Shown here: positions 11,845 to 24,043 of the stretch, one piece after another
Layout: each line of letters starts with the position of its first letter
How positions within the stretch are numbered: position 1 is the stretch's first letter
From: Cavenderia fasciculata
Lineage: Eukaryota; Evosea; Eumycetozoa; Acytosteliales; Cavenderiaceae
Assembly (NCBI RefSeq): GCF_000203815.1
Contig: NW_004457737.1
Span: forward strand, 248,001-312,000
Length of the DNA stretch: 64,000 nucleotides
Direction: 5' to 3'
The notes under the pieces: model-generated
Databases searched by the model: none
What the model was told of the DNA's origin: nothing
The model's input: the letters and a program-made list of their open reading frames with translations, nothing else
Made by a program: the position numbers and the translations under genes

Positions 11845-13987
11845 ATGAAACTTTATAATAGTTTATTACTTTATTTTATATTTTTAAATATTTGTATTAA
11901 TAATGGATTAATCAATGGTTATTTGATTAATGGTTTTGAAGAAGGATCATGTGAATTGATTCAAAATAATTCAATATGTGCACCGTTTATATACTCTGAT
12001 ATCAACCAGCAACAACAACAACAACAACAATATGTTTATATACCACAAAATACAACTTTAACCAATTTAGAATCAGATTTAAAAGGTTATTTTAGTGTTT
12101 TTTCAATTTTAGATAATCCCTGTAAATTATATATCCAACAACTTCTTTGTTCAATTAATTTTCCACCATGTAATAATATAACAATTGTCGATCCAAACAA
12201 TAATAATAACACCAATTATAATATTGTATTACCATCATATCCTTGTTTTAATGTTTGTGGTATGTTTAATAATACATCAAAAAAAAAAGAAATCTTATTA
12301 ATATTAATTTATTTAATTTAATTTTAGATATTGCATATCAATCATGTGCTGGAATTCAAGAATATTTACCACAATGTAATGGAGCTGCACCTGGTGGTGG
12401 TGGTATTCCACAATTCCCTCAAACAACAAGTACATTTAATATTACAATCAATGGATCAACAAGTAGTAATATTTATCAAAATGAAACAACTCAATGTAAT
12501 CATAATTATATTGGTCTTGGTGTATTTGGTAAATTATAATTAAATAATAATTAATTATTAAAAATTGGATTATAAATTAATTTATTAATTTAATTTTATT
12601 ATTATTTAGGATGTCCATCACCATTGGTATATGCACCAAATAGAACAAAAGATCTTTATTTTGGAATAAGTGGAGATTGTGTATTACCATGTCCATTTGA
12701 ACTATGGGAACATGATAAAGAATTATTGGTCAAGAATATTATCATCGTACTATCAATTATTAGTTTTATATGTTCTCTTTACTTGTATTCAATGGTTTTT
12801 TACCAAACAATATAACATCTACAAATGAAGCTATTTTATATGTTGCTATTGGTGCTTTTTTACTTGCTATTTCACAATTTCAAAATGTATGTCTAAACTC
12901 AAACAAACAAACTATTTATATTTATATCTTTTTTTATTTTTTTTGAAGCAATTTGAAAAAGATTTTCAATGTTCACAAGAAGATCCAGGAAGATATGTAG
13001 TTCAATCAGATGTTAAATGTGGTATTAATGGATTCTTGTTTCAATTGGGTGCAATGTTATCGGTACTTGGTTGGACACTATCTAGTTATGATTTCTATCG
13101 AGCTATTCATATGTTGCCAGTCAAGAAATCATTCTATTATATCCGTATTGCAGTGTATGTGGTCATTGTGCTATTGGTGTTTATCCCCTTTGCAGGACAA
13201 AAGTATGGTAGTACTCTTGTGAGCAGTGGTTGTTGGATCACTGGTGACAAGACAGACCCATGGCCATACATATTCTTTTATGCCATCGTACTTCCATGTA
13301 TTGTATATATTGTATGGTGTACTGGATGGACTACTAAACGTATCTACGATGTTTATAATCATATCCAAGGAAAAGCTGTTTTATTTTATAATGTAAATAT
13401 TAAAAAAAAAAAAGAAAAAGAAATAATAATAATTAACAAATTTATTTATTTTCTTTTATTTATTTAACCTTTAGATTAAATTATTAGTGGTAATGATATT
13501 ATTTTTATTTAGTGCAGTATTTGCAATATCATATAAATTTTATATGGATCAACAAGCAGATGAAATTCAAGATGCCCTAGAGTTGTGGGTTAGATGTATA
13601 TTGGAAAAGGGTGAGACTAATTGTCGGTTGAATATTCCTGATTTCAATCTCAGACTTTTAGAAGCTATTACAACAAACACTTGGGGTATACTTGGTTTTA
13701 TAGCATTTGCACTGGATGCATCACTGATTACAGTTATCAAAAAATCAGACCGAGCCAACAAGATGTTGAAATATTTTGGATTCCAATTCCAAGTTGAAGA
13801 CGATCTGGCCAAGAGAAAGGCATCAATGTCTACAGCTGGTACACGTCTTGCCAGAGTCAGAGCAGCAACTATTTTAAATACTACCTCTTCCACTTCTACA
13901 TCTACATCTTCTTCTTCTACTACAACTAGTACTAGTACTGCCACTGATGATAATAATAGTGGTGTTTCTATTGTTTATAATAATTAA
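11845..13987 (+). CDS. Frizzled/Smoothened-like seven-helix receptor with CRD (one-base frameshift)
   Basis: Five exons (11845-12259, 12328-12528, 12610-12886, 12949-13392, 13475-13987) encode about 616 residues. A signal peptide is followed by a Frizzled-type cysteine-rich domain (residues ~30-160; Cys pattern including QLLCSINFPPC and PCFNVC), then a CVLPCPFELW motif and seven membrane segments from about residue 235. The cytoplasmic tail is Ser/Thr-rich. This is the CRD-bearing fsl-type receptor class of dictyostelids. The ligand is unknown. Exon 3 breaks frame at a run of six T (12796-12801): with seven T it would read YSMVFLPNNITSTNEAILYV across the loop between helices 1 and 2, and the total coding length becomes divisible by three. 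Either an assembly error or a recent inactivating deletion fits. Confidence 0.87.
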
Positions 13988-14696
13988 TCACAACTCTTGA
14001 TCTTCTTTCTTTCCACACACCCATTATAATCCAAAAATAATAAAAAATAATAATATAATAATGCCCACACCCAACCAAACCAAAGCCACCACCCCAACCT
14101 ATCGAAAAAAGAAGTCAGAGGATACCAGTTACTCATTCGTTGTATGATGATATCTTTCGTACAACCCACCCACATGAACAACAGGCGCTACTCTTTCGTC
14201 ATACGAAAGCCGAAAAGGTGAAGCCAAACGATCAACCGATTACTCTCAACCAAATATCGTCCAATATCTTTTTCTTTAGATATTTTTTTTTGAAATATCT
14301 AAATGAACATCATGGAAAATTCTCGATGGGTAACGATCAACAGTCAAAGCCGATCTGAACAACTAATCAGAAAAGTATTCTTCATAGCCTCCAGGGTGAT
14401 CCATCCCTTTAAGTTCGGGGTAAGGTGGCCTAAAATATCCTACATTTTTGTAAACAATAATAGATCTAGATTTTTTGTAAAAAAAAAACACTGCAAATGA
14501 TGTGAAAGAACACAACTATCATCCAAACAAAAAAAAAAAAAAGAAGATTATTCTTATTCTTATTCTCTAACATCTTCATTCTTATATTCATTCATTCATT
14601 CTTTTATTATCATACCCATTATTTATTTATTTATTTTATTTATTTATTTATTTATTTGTGTATTATTAGTTATTTATTTATTTATTCTAAAAAAAA
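13988..14696. other. Intergenic region between two plus-strand genes
   Basis: The first half carries short T/A inverted repeats around 14255-14305. The second half is low complexity: A-runs near 14530 and (TTTA)n from about 14618 to 14685, directly before the next start. No gene is supportable. Confidence 0.5.
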
Positions 14697-17600
14697 ATGG
14701 GAAGGTATTTCTCAATATCTTTTTTTTAATACTAGCATTAGTTTTTATTATCAATAATGTAAAGTATAGTAATGCTCAAACACCAGCTACTATTGTGTCC
14801 ATTGAGCGAATTGGACAAGAATCCTACTCAAGGAGAGATGCTTATCCTCAATGTTTTATCAACTTGAAGGTTGTTTACGACAAAGAGTTACCAATTGATG
14901 GTTCCATCTCTTGCGCCAACTGCACTTCTGCAGCGGGAAGCTATATCATTCCCAGAGAAGCTGGCTTTGAGCCAAGTCCCAATGTAGCCTATGCCTATAG
15001 ATTCCAAATTGCTCAACCCAGTGTTTGGATATCAGTCTCTGACGATTTGGGATTCAACTATTATTTAGGAACTTATTCTTGTGAGAGTATGTATAGAGAA
15101 ATTAAAAAAAACAAAACAAAACAATCCAATCATACCTACTCTAATAATCTTATCATATTTTTACAAAAATGTATATTTAAATATAGTCATGCCACAAGGA
15201 CCATATACAGTTGAAACATTTGATCAAAAAATGTTACCTTCTACAGATAATATTTATGCCGCCGTTTATTATTTCCGTATCAAGGAATTAGTCAAACCAC
15301 TCTATGACGATCCTGGTATTTCCAAGGCTACTATTGCAGATCCCTACTCTATTTCTCTTTTCAATATTGTTTCGGTGGATCCTGTCACTGGCACATTGTT
15401 CAAGGTTGGCTTTTATTTTAACCCATCTCTCTATGCCAATTCTGCTTCAAGCTACCTATTGAACATTACCTCACTGTCGGCCTCTTTTCCCGATCTCATC
15501 TCCTTTGGCAACCCGATCACTTCGAATACTCCAATTGAAATATTGTTGGCGCCATTGGCCACTGTACCCAGTTCACCAACTGGCCAAGAGTTACTCAAAA
15601 ATATCACACCCCTCGTCAACCCCCTCATCCAATTCCCATCGGTCGCATCAATGTTTGTCGAAAATGTCAACGTTGCAAACGGTGTACAAGTTGTTGCCTA
15701 TCCATACATGACAATGATGCAGTACTATTACCAAAAGATGATCATCTATCCAATCTCTGGATCCCCTTCAAATGCCACCATCCTCACCCGATTCCCAATC
15801 ACTTCGGATGAAGCCTATCCCAAATTTGATCTATACTATTTCGGTCAAAATTCTATTACAAAAGATCTCAATCAATTTTTAAGTTTTTCTTATCCAGGTA
15901 AGTAAATTAACTAAACCAATCACATCAATCATCATCATCATCACGTGTACTTATATCTTTATAATTTTTTCTTTTATTATTTTTTTTTATTTTAGATCAA
16001 ATACAAAATGAAGCATTCCAACTCTATTCTTTAACATCAAACAATGCAACTAGAAACTATGAAGTTGATATTGGATTTAATAGTGAGACGCTAACTGTAA
16101 AGGCTGGTTCTAGACATTTGACACTACAATATCCATTTGGATTTGTAAGCGATAGTTCTTTTAGTCCTGGTATCTATAGAATCAATCTTCCTGCTCAAAA
16201 CTTTGATTTATACGATTCCCTTCCAGCCATTCTTTTTGTTTATCAAGATCGAGTATTGGTAAATCAATCAGATTCTACCATGGGAGGTATTACTCCAGGT
16301 ATGTATATAAAAAAAAACATTAAAATAATTATTATTTTGAATACTAACTGTCTTTTTCTTTTTCTTTTTCTTCTTCTTCTTCTTCTTCTTAGTATCTATT
16401 GGATTAAAATTGGGTGTGATTGATTATTTAATGTTACCAGGATCAAAGATGGTGATAACTGTTGGTGTTGAAGTATTAACCGTTCCACTGAAAAAGATAT
16501 GTTTTAGTAATGCATATTCAGGTTGTTCCTATTCAATGGATGACACTAATTTAATCGATACAGCTTCCAATGGCTGGCCCATTTACCAAAAGGTTGTACC
16601 AGTTGATTTTACTCTTGATATGGTTAGAATCATTGATAAAAGTAATTTTGATTCTCAATACTATTTGTATGATACTGGTAATTCTTTAATCAAACCACCT
16701 CCCTTTTTCAGTAAGTCAAACAAATCAATATATATTTTTAATTCAACTTAACAATATATTAATACTTTTTATGTATTTATTATTATTTATAGAATATAAT
16801 ATTGAAGAGATTTCATTATTTAAATTTAATCAAACGATTGTTGATGTATCATCTGGTAGTGTTTCAAATTATTTAATTTTGAATTTTACAAGTGATGCCA
16901 ATATTGATCATATGATTTATGAACCTACTCTTATCATTCTCAATGGTCAAACTACCAATGAATTACCAGATCCTAGAAATGTATTCAGAGGTAAATGGCA
17001 AGATGAAATCCAAGCCTATGTCATTCCATTTGTCGTTCCAATTGGTCTCTATCCAGGACCATTAAACTACCGTCTCCCAATTGACTTGGAACTTTCTTAT
17101 GACTATCAATCTCTTTCATTGGTAATTGGTCAACAAGATGCTATTATTAATGTTGTAAATTCTAAAGGTATGAAAAAAGTCAAAAAAAAACAATAATATT
17201 ATTGTTTTATTTATATATTTATTCTTTTTTCTATTTTCTTTTTAAAGGTGCCGATTTAATTCCACCACAAGTAGTATCAGTTATAAAATCACCAAATAAT
17301 ACTACATCATTTGGTTATGATATTGAAATTGAAGATCATGCTAATGGATTCAAGAATGGAACTTTAATTGTTATGAGAAAATCTGATCCTTTCTTTAACT
17401 TTTCTTATCCATTTGACCAATCTAATATTATTCAAGGTGGAAATGCCAATCATGGAGTTTATCGTATCTGGATCCTCGATTACAGTTCCTTTAGAACAGC
17501 AGATGTCATTGAAATCCGATCCATTGAAACTGAAGATTTTGGTTTTGTTTCAACCATTGGCAATAGAGATTCTTTTACATCTTTTACTATTTACCAACCA

Positions 17601-19485
17601 ACTTTACCACCCCCTTATAACAAGGAAGCAAATAGTAAGTTAAAAAAGTTTTAAACCACCCTTGAAATTAATAATAATAATAATTAATTAATTCTTTTTT
17701 TTTTATTTTATTTTCTTCTTTATCAGCTTCATTACCATTTGATAGAGTACCACCAATTGTTATACCACCAAATATTCCAGCTACTTTTGTTTCAGATGGT
17801 GTGGATAGAGATATTATATTCAATGCAACCGTCACCGATGAACTGTCATTGATTTCAATGATACATATTCCAAAGGCATATGTAGTGGATGATTTCGAGG
17901 TGATTGCTATTGTCGATGGTGTCATGGTTGATTCAAACGCAAACAAGTCATCTGTAGTATTCCAATTCAAGTATACTGTGCCAATGAGAATGAGTAGAAT
18001 GTTGGCATTCTATGTCTACAATTTTGCAGACAGTCTGTTTAATTACAACGGTAATACGGTTCCAGTCATGTGTGATGTTCAACCAATTAATCAACGTGTA
18101 CCTATTATCTATTATGTCTCTGAACCATTCAATGTAAAGGATAGTAGTGTGTTGTATGTCTATGGTATCAATTTTGGTGATAGTAACTTTTTATTCAACT
18201 TTACTGGAACCTATGAACCATACTCTCCCACCTTTTCATCAGACACACTCCTCATATTCAACGTTGGAGCCATCCCGTTGATTCAAGGTCCAATCGGTGG
18301 GTACTGTGATGCTGGTACATTCCAATCTGACATTGTCGTCATCAACCCTAGAGGATCACATTCTGTCAACTTTACAATGTGTGCATCTGGGTGTCCCCAA
18401 AACATGCATTGCGGTTCCTATGGAGCATGCGTTTGTAACACTAATTTCTACGGTCCACTCTGTCAAGACTCTGTCATTCACATTAACCCATCACACGGTT
18501 CAAACTCTCCAGACACTACCTACAATGGTACTACCAATGGTGGAAATGGAACAAATAATGGTGGCAATGGTGGTGAAAAGTCAGTGGTCTATGGAAAGAT
18601 ATCAGTTGTTGAATTACGTGAACTTGATTTGGATGACAATGTATTACTTCGTCACCCATTCTCTACTTGGCAATTAGACAATAGTAGTCTCTCTTTGGTT
18701 GGAGCAGATTATCTTTTAAAGTATAATACAACAATTGCCAACAACCAAACCAATGTTTTGGTAGAAGTTCAATACTTTTCAAAGGGTAGTCAAGTACCAT
18801 ACCTTGACGGTACACTCGATATGGAACCATCAACAGTCAAATACGGTGTCTCTATGGACTATTATCCATTCTCTCAAGGTACCAATACTCTAGAGTTGGT
18901 CATGTCTGTCAGCTTGGAGAATCAAGATGCATCATGTAGTGTTGTTGAAAATGGAGACTTGGATGACGGTTTTAGTAAATACCAATACATTAAAACCAAA
19001 GTTGATGATATTACACTCTATGGTAAATTTATTAATCTAGCTTCGATCGACGATCACAAGACTGTCATTAAATCTCGTCTATTGGATGAATCAATGAATG
19101 AAATAGAATCAACCTCTACCAATTCAGTTGCATTTATCGCCATTTCAATTCCTCATTATTCAACTTCAATATTTATTGATCCTGGTAAGAATTCAAATTA
19201 ATATCAACAGACATTAATTTAATAATACTTTTATTAATTTCTATTTCTTTTTTTTATTTAGATTTCTCATTATTATTTGATAAAGAAGAAGCATCAGAAT
19301 CTGATCATTCAATTTGTGAGTCTAGTGATGATGGTCCAGACTACAAATTAATTGGAATTATTGTTGGATCTGTTGTTGGTGCCATAGCAATTGGTATTGC
19401 ATCGGTCATGTCTTACAAGAAATGGAAGGTTGCCAAAGGTCATGAACGTGCAATGAAAATGAAATTAAATAGATTAAAAGTATAA
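14697..19485 (+). CDS. TIG/EGF/ComC-domain transmembrane surface protein (one-base frameshift at start)
   Basis: Eight exons (14697-15086, 15187-15897, 15996-16298, 16393-16710, 16793-17167, 17248-17634, 17727-19184, 19262-19485), every junction in phase 1, encode about 1388 residues. The long beta-rich ectodomain ends with a TIG/IPT-like unit (~966-1040), one EGF-like module (CGSYGACVCNTNFYGPLC, ~1050-1075), a Gly/Asn linker, a ComC domain (~1105-1310; YGVSMDYYPF, LELVMSVSLE, FIAISIPHYSTS) and one membrane helix (IGIIVGSVVGAIAIGI), with a short basic tail. ComC-type proteins are dictyostelid cell-surface proteins linked to communication and adhesion. The only in-place ATG gives MGRYFSISFF and a stop; one more T in the run 14720-14727 would restore a signal peptide continuing LILALVFIINNVKYSNAQ. 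Assembly error is as likely as a real mutation. Confidence 0.87.
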
Positions 19486-19647
19486 ATCAAACAATCAAAC
19501 AAACAAACAAACAAATTATTTATTTATTTATTTATTTATTAATAATTAATTAATAATAAATCATATACCTCTCTAATTCAAATATAAAACATATCATTTT
19601 TTCTTGAATCATCACTACCAATATTTATTTATTTATTTATTTATTTA

Positions 19648-22029
19648 TTACCAATCATTATCATTATTATTATATTTTGGCATTTCATATTGATCAATGA
19701 TTCCAATTAAATAAGAATCAATATTTAATTTAGCTGTATCTGAAATAAATTCAATTCTTTTGATATCCTTTAATAGATAGTTGTTTTGTTTGACTGTTGT
19801 GAAATGGTAGCGTTCGGTTTCATCACATTGGGTATGTTCGATTAAGAATTGGAGAGTACTTCTTTTACCAGACTCGCTGGCTGCTTTTTGCATCCATATC
19901 ATTTGCTTTTTGTCAACCTTGAATCTAGAAAGAACCTCTTTAATATGTTCGGATCTTCCATATGCCGATACTGTCGATGCTATATGCTCGAGGTTTAATC
20001 CTTGCTGCTGGTTAGGTTGCTTTGATTTCATTTCCATGTAATCAATCAATACTTTGAATAGGTAGAATTTATCCATGTCAAGAAGAACCACTCCAAACAA
20101 CATTGAATGTAAATCGTCCCATAAGATATTGACATAGTCTCCATACAGACGATACACATCTCCACCCAATAATGATGCAATTGCCAGTTCAGTTTGTTGA
20201 ATACTCTCCGAACCATATCCCAAACATTCAACCGTACCGATTCCATATGGATTTCTTTCTCTCTCTTTTCTGATATATTCTCGCAATATGTAATCACCTT
20301 TAAATGACATGGCACAATATAATGCCTCTTGACTTGGTAGATATGATAGACATTGCAAGATGTAATCGGTAAAGTATTCTGTTGGATGTTCGATTGTTGT
20401 TGGACCAAACTTGCGAGCAAAGTGACTATTTTCAAACAACAATTTTGACATGTCAATATAGTCTTGTCTAGTTGCCTTGGCATGAAGCGAGAATGCAATC
20501 TTGGCATCTTCAGCAAGTCGTATATTTGGGTTTGTTCTTGTACCAAACAACAGACCATTGTCTGCAATAAGTCGAACCATTGCAAAGTTGCATTGATGTA
20601 TGGCCACATTGAATTGTCGTAAGGAAAAATCCATTCGAATCATGTCAGAGCTGAAATCCCAACCTTCCATATAGTTGAATGTCCCCAACGAGTCACCAAC
20701 ACATGTTGGAGTAATTCTTAACCTCTCGTAAACATGTCTGGCTTGCTTGATGGTTAATATACATTCCGATGTGAATAGAAATGAGCCGGGGTTGGCTAGT
20801 ACATCGTTTTCTTCAAGTGCATATAGTATTGGATGGTCAGTCTTTACTAAATAGGCCATGACTGCCTGATGGTACCATTCACAATCCCAAATAGTCAAAA
20901 TGGCCATTGGATAGTAGATTGGATCTGTGGTGTCTTCTTCTCCTTTGATTCTTTCTTGTAAAGCTGGAATGGGAGCGTCTAAAATTGGTGCAACTGTGTT
21001 ACTCTCTAGGTCCATGTCAACGATTTGCTTGATTGACTGGTATATGGCTTTAAATGGCATCAAACTCTTTGACAGATGTTCGGCACATTCGATAGCATTG
21101 GTTGATTTAGTGACAGCCTTTTCAACCTCTTCTTGAATTTGTGCAAGTGTCCTACTAGACTTGCTACCCCAAATACACTTTTCCAAGTGATTTGCGAGTA
21201 CCCAGTTGAGCAGATCCGTGTGACCTAGCAATGACTCTAGATTAAACTGAATCTTGGCAACCTTGTGTGTTGCTGCTTGTTTGTCTTCCTTGGCCAATAC
21301 AAATTGTATCATTTCAAGATTGGTTGTTTTAAAGTTGATACAATTAAATGGTAGGTACCCTTCTTCTTCTTCTTCTTCTTCTTCTTCTTTTTGCCAAGTA
21401 CCATGGACGAGATTACCAATCGATAGGGAGTTGTTTGAATGTTTGAATCTTCTTGCTCCGATAGTGACATGGTGGTCGTACAAGTAGTCGACCAATTCAA
21501 ACGAGTTTGATTGGATTGCATAACTTAGTGCATTGTCTCCAATTGGCAATTCAAACGGTTTCACTTGATCGACCATCATCTTTACAATCTCTACGTCACC
21601 TCTGAGACAAGCATACTCGATGCTAGCACAATCACCACCACAAAAGAATAAAGGGTCACGATGATAGATGGATAGTAGCAGTTGACGATCCTTGATCTTT
21701 GTAAAGAACAGTTCGATGCCACTATCACATTCCCAGAGCGGTGCCAATTCACCCCGATCCGACAACAACTTTAGTAACTTTTCATAGCCATTCTCGAGTA
21801 CCCAACGTGCATTTGGTAATTCATTATACCTATAACTCTTTTGTTGGTGTTGAAGTGTTTGACCAATTGATTGTACCAATCCAACAATCTTTCTAAACAA
21901 AAAACAATTATTGAATACTGGCTCGATTGCATTATTACTACTACTTTTGTTGTGGTTGTTGTTGTTGTTGAATACTAAACCATCATCTTGAGGATTTAAT
22001 TTCATTCTTTTGGTTGGTGTTGTCATCAT
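19648..22029 (-). CDS. Ankyrin-type repeat protein, dictyostelid family, paralog 2
   Basis: One exon encodes 793 residues. After an Asn-rich leader comes NNCFLFRKIVGLVQSIGQTL, matching the N-terminal signature of the copies at 8.9-11.2 and 54.5-56.7 kb. Ankyrin-like units include YACLRGDVEIVKMMVDQ near residue 140, LSYAIQSNSFELVDYLYD near 170, and FNVAIHQCNFAMVRLIADNG in the middle. A run of ten Glu near residue 215 comes from a TTC microsatellite. No catalytic or membrane motif is seen. It is convergent with the ComC-type gene (162 bp between stops). Protein binding is inferred, partner unknown. Confidence 0.85.
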   Translation of the reverse strand: MMTTPTKRMKLNPQDDGLVFNNNNNHNKSSSNNAIEPVFNNCFLFRKIVGLVQSIGQTLQHQQKSYRYNELPNARWVLENGYEKLLKLLSDRGELAPLWECDSGIELFFTKIKDRQLLLSIYHRDPLFFCGGDCASIEYACLRGDVEIVKMMVDQVKPFELPIGDNALSYAIQSNSFELVDYLYDHHVTIGARRFKHSNNSLSIGNLVHGTWQKEEEEEEEEEGYLPFNCINFKTTNLEMIQFVLAKEDKQAATHKVAKIQFNLESLLGHTDLLNWVLANHLEKCIWGSKSSRTLAQIQEEVEKAVTKSTNAIECAEHLSKSLMPFKAIYQSIKQIVDMDLESNTVAPILDAPIPALQERIKGEEDTTDPIYYPMAILTIWDCEWYHQAVMAYLVKTDHPILYALEENDVLANPGSFLFTSECILTIKQARHVYERLRITPTCVGDSLGTFNYMEGWDFSSDMIRMDFSLRQFNVAIHQCNFAMVRLIADNGLLFGTRTNPNIRLAEDAKIAFSLHAKATRQDYIDMSKLLFENSHFARKFGPTTIEHPTEYFTDYILQCLSYLPSQEALYCAMSFKGDYILREYIRKERERNPYGIGTVECLGYGSESIQQTELAIASLLGGDVYRLYGDYVNILWDDLHSMLFGVVLLDMDKFYLFKVLIDYMEMKSKQPNQQQGLNLEHIASTVSAYGRSEHIKEVLSRFKVDKKQMIWMQKAASESGKRSTLQFLIEHTQCDETERYHFTTVKQNNYLLKDIKRIEFISDTAKLNIDSYLIGIIDQYEMPKYNNNDNDW

Positions 22030-22253
22030 TGTGAAGTGAAGGGATAGAGAATAATGAATAAGGAAACAAATAGCCGATCGCGATGCGCAGACAAGAATGA
22101 TGGTCGACCATCATCTGCATCGAAAAAAAATCAAAAAAAATCGATCTGTCTCGGCTTGGTCTTCTTTTTCAAACTCATATTTTTAAAAATAAATATTGCG
22201 GGAATGACTTAACAAAGTCTCCTCTCATTGTCTTTTGGTCAGATTGAAGAGAC

Positions 22254-24014
22254 ATGACTACTACGACTAATACGACGAGTATAACAACAATAAGTAATCA
22301 ATTATCTGGAGTTGGATGGAAACACTTTATCATTGATTCAGAAAACTACTATATCAAATCAAAGTTTAGCAATGATAGCTACTCTATCATATTGACTGAT
22401 CTAGTACTCGTTTGGTACAAATATTCATCTATTGATAACATTATAAAGGATAAATCGGTATGACATCAATGAATGGAAGAAAGAATATATATATCAGAGA
22501 GGACAAGAAGGAGTACTTACTACAAGTATATATTATATGTTTGTTGATGTTTGTTTTGTGTAGAGATTCAACAATCATTTGGATACCAAGATTGAAAAGG
22601 TATTGGATATACTCAACGAGAAACTTATCGATCAGAGAAGTGATACAACTTATTCTATTGAAATTAATAGTGTATGTATATTATGTAGTATTGATTGATG
22701 AATGAAACACTGAAAGTATTGACTCTTCTTCTTCTTTTAATTCATCATGATGCTAGCATTCATATGAAGCAAGTTTAAATATATCATCAAAATTATCATT
22801 CTATACATTTAAATGGTCATTTGAATGTGAACCAATGGAAAAAGAGACCATATTGAATGTCGAATCTAGAAGATTACATTCATTGTACATTAAATCAAAT
22901 TTTATTAATCCTTTATTATATCTCTCTCAACATCAACAATCTGAAATTAAATCATTACAACATCAACAGCAACAACATCAACAACAATTACAACAACAAC
23001 AACAACAACAAAATACTAATACTAATAATAATAAGTTAAACACAAATCATACTGTTGGAGATAAAAGGTCAAGACAATATAATTCAACATCAAGTTTAAA
23101 CTATAGAACTCAAACAACCTCAACTTTAAATATTAATAATAATAATAATATAAATAATAATAGCAGTAATGTAGATATTAATATAGATTTCAAGAATCAA
23201 CCAAAATTTGATCTATGTCAAGACTCTACCATTCAATTCTTTACAAAGTATCACAATTATTTGACCAATTTGAATAATAGTAATAATAATAATAATCAAC
23301 ACCAACAACATGATATATCTGATGATCCATATATGTTGAATAGTTCATTATCAGGTATTCATAATACCAATATGGTCGGCGGCGGCGGTAGTGGATATTT
23401 CTATGATTCATCACAAACATCAGGATTAAATTCTCAACATAGTTCATCACTGTCATCTTTAGATTTTGATGGTTCTCAATCATCATTACAATTATATTAT
23501 GAAGAGGTATGTACAATTAATTGTATAATTAACAAATTAGAATAAGTTTATATATTGATTTATTTTTTTAATTTAGACACCAAAAAAGAAATATAATAAT
23601 GTAAAATTAAAGGATCGTCATGGTAATCATAATAGTAATAATAATAGCAATATAAATTTACAATCAACACTTACAACACTTGCAAATTATAATTCATTGG
23701 ATAGTAGTAGTTTAGATATCAATAATAATGGCAGTTTTAATAATAATTTGACATCTTCATTTGATGCTACAACAACTTCATCATCATTCTCCAACAACAA
23801 CAACTCCTCTACAATAGGTGGTGGAAACAACTCTAATTCTAAAAGAGTAGTATTGAATCTTTCAACCAGCAGTAGTAATATTCAACAACCAAACAACCCA
23901 CCACCTGATGACGCAAGTAATGAACAAGATGAACTAAGAAGAAGATTAGAGATTCAAGAGAAATTAGAGAGTGCAAAGAATAAAAAACAGAAAAAGAAGA
24001 TCAAATTGATTTAA
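22254..24014 (+). CDS. nhej1: Probable XLF/Cernunnos (NHEJ1) non-homologous end-joining factor
   Basis: Four exons (22254-22457, 22564-22671, 22757-23506, 23577-24014) encode 499 residues. Residues 15-150 follow the XLF head-domain order: GWKHFIID, then YSIILTDLVLVWYKYSS (compare human YALLVSDLQQVWHEQVD), HLDTKIEKVLDILNEKLID, then LSFYTFKWSFECEP and FINPLLYLSQHQQSEIKSL, which match the human strand-helix stretch leading into the stalk. A long Gln/Asn/Ser-rich region follows, then a charged helix and a basic end, KNKKQKKKIKLI, placed like the Ku-binding motif of human XLF. XLF bridges XRCC4-Ligase IV at double-strand breaks in the nucleus. The family call rests on motif order and ending, not on a search. 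The human protein is 299 residues; the extra length is low-complexity. Confidence 0.68.
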
Positions 24015-24043
24015 TTTATTTATTATTTATAATAATAATAAGG

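Noticed and set aside
14618-14690. Short tandem TTTA copies that look array-like
   Set aside because: Pure microsatellite without spacers; not a CRISPR-type array, which would not be expected here.
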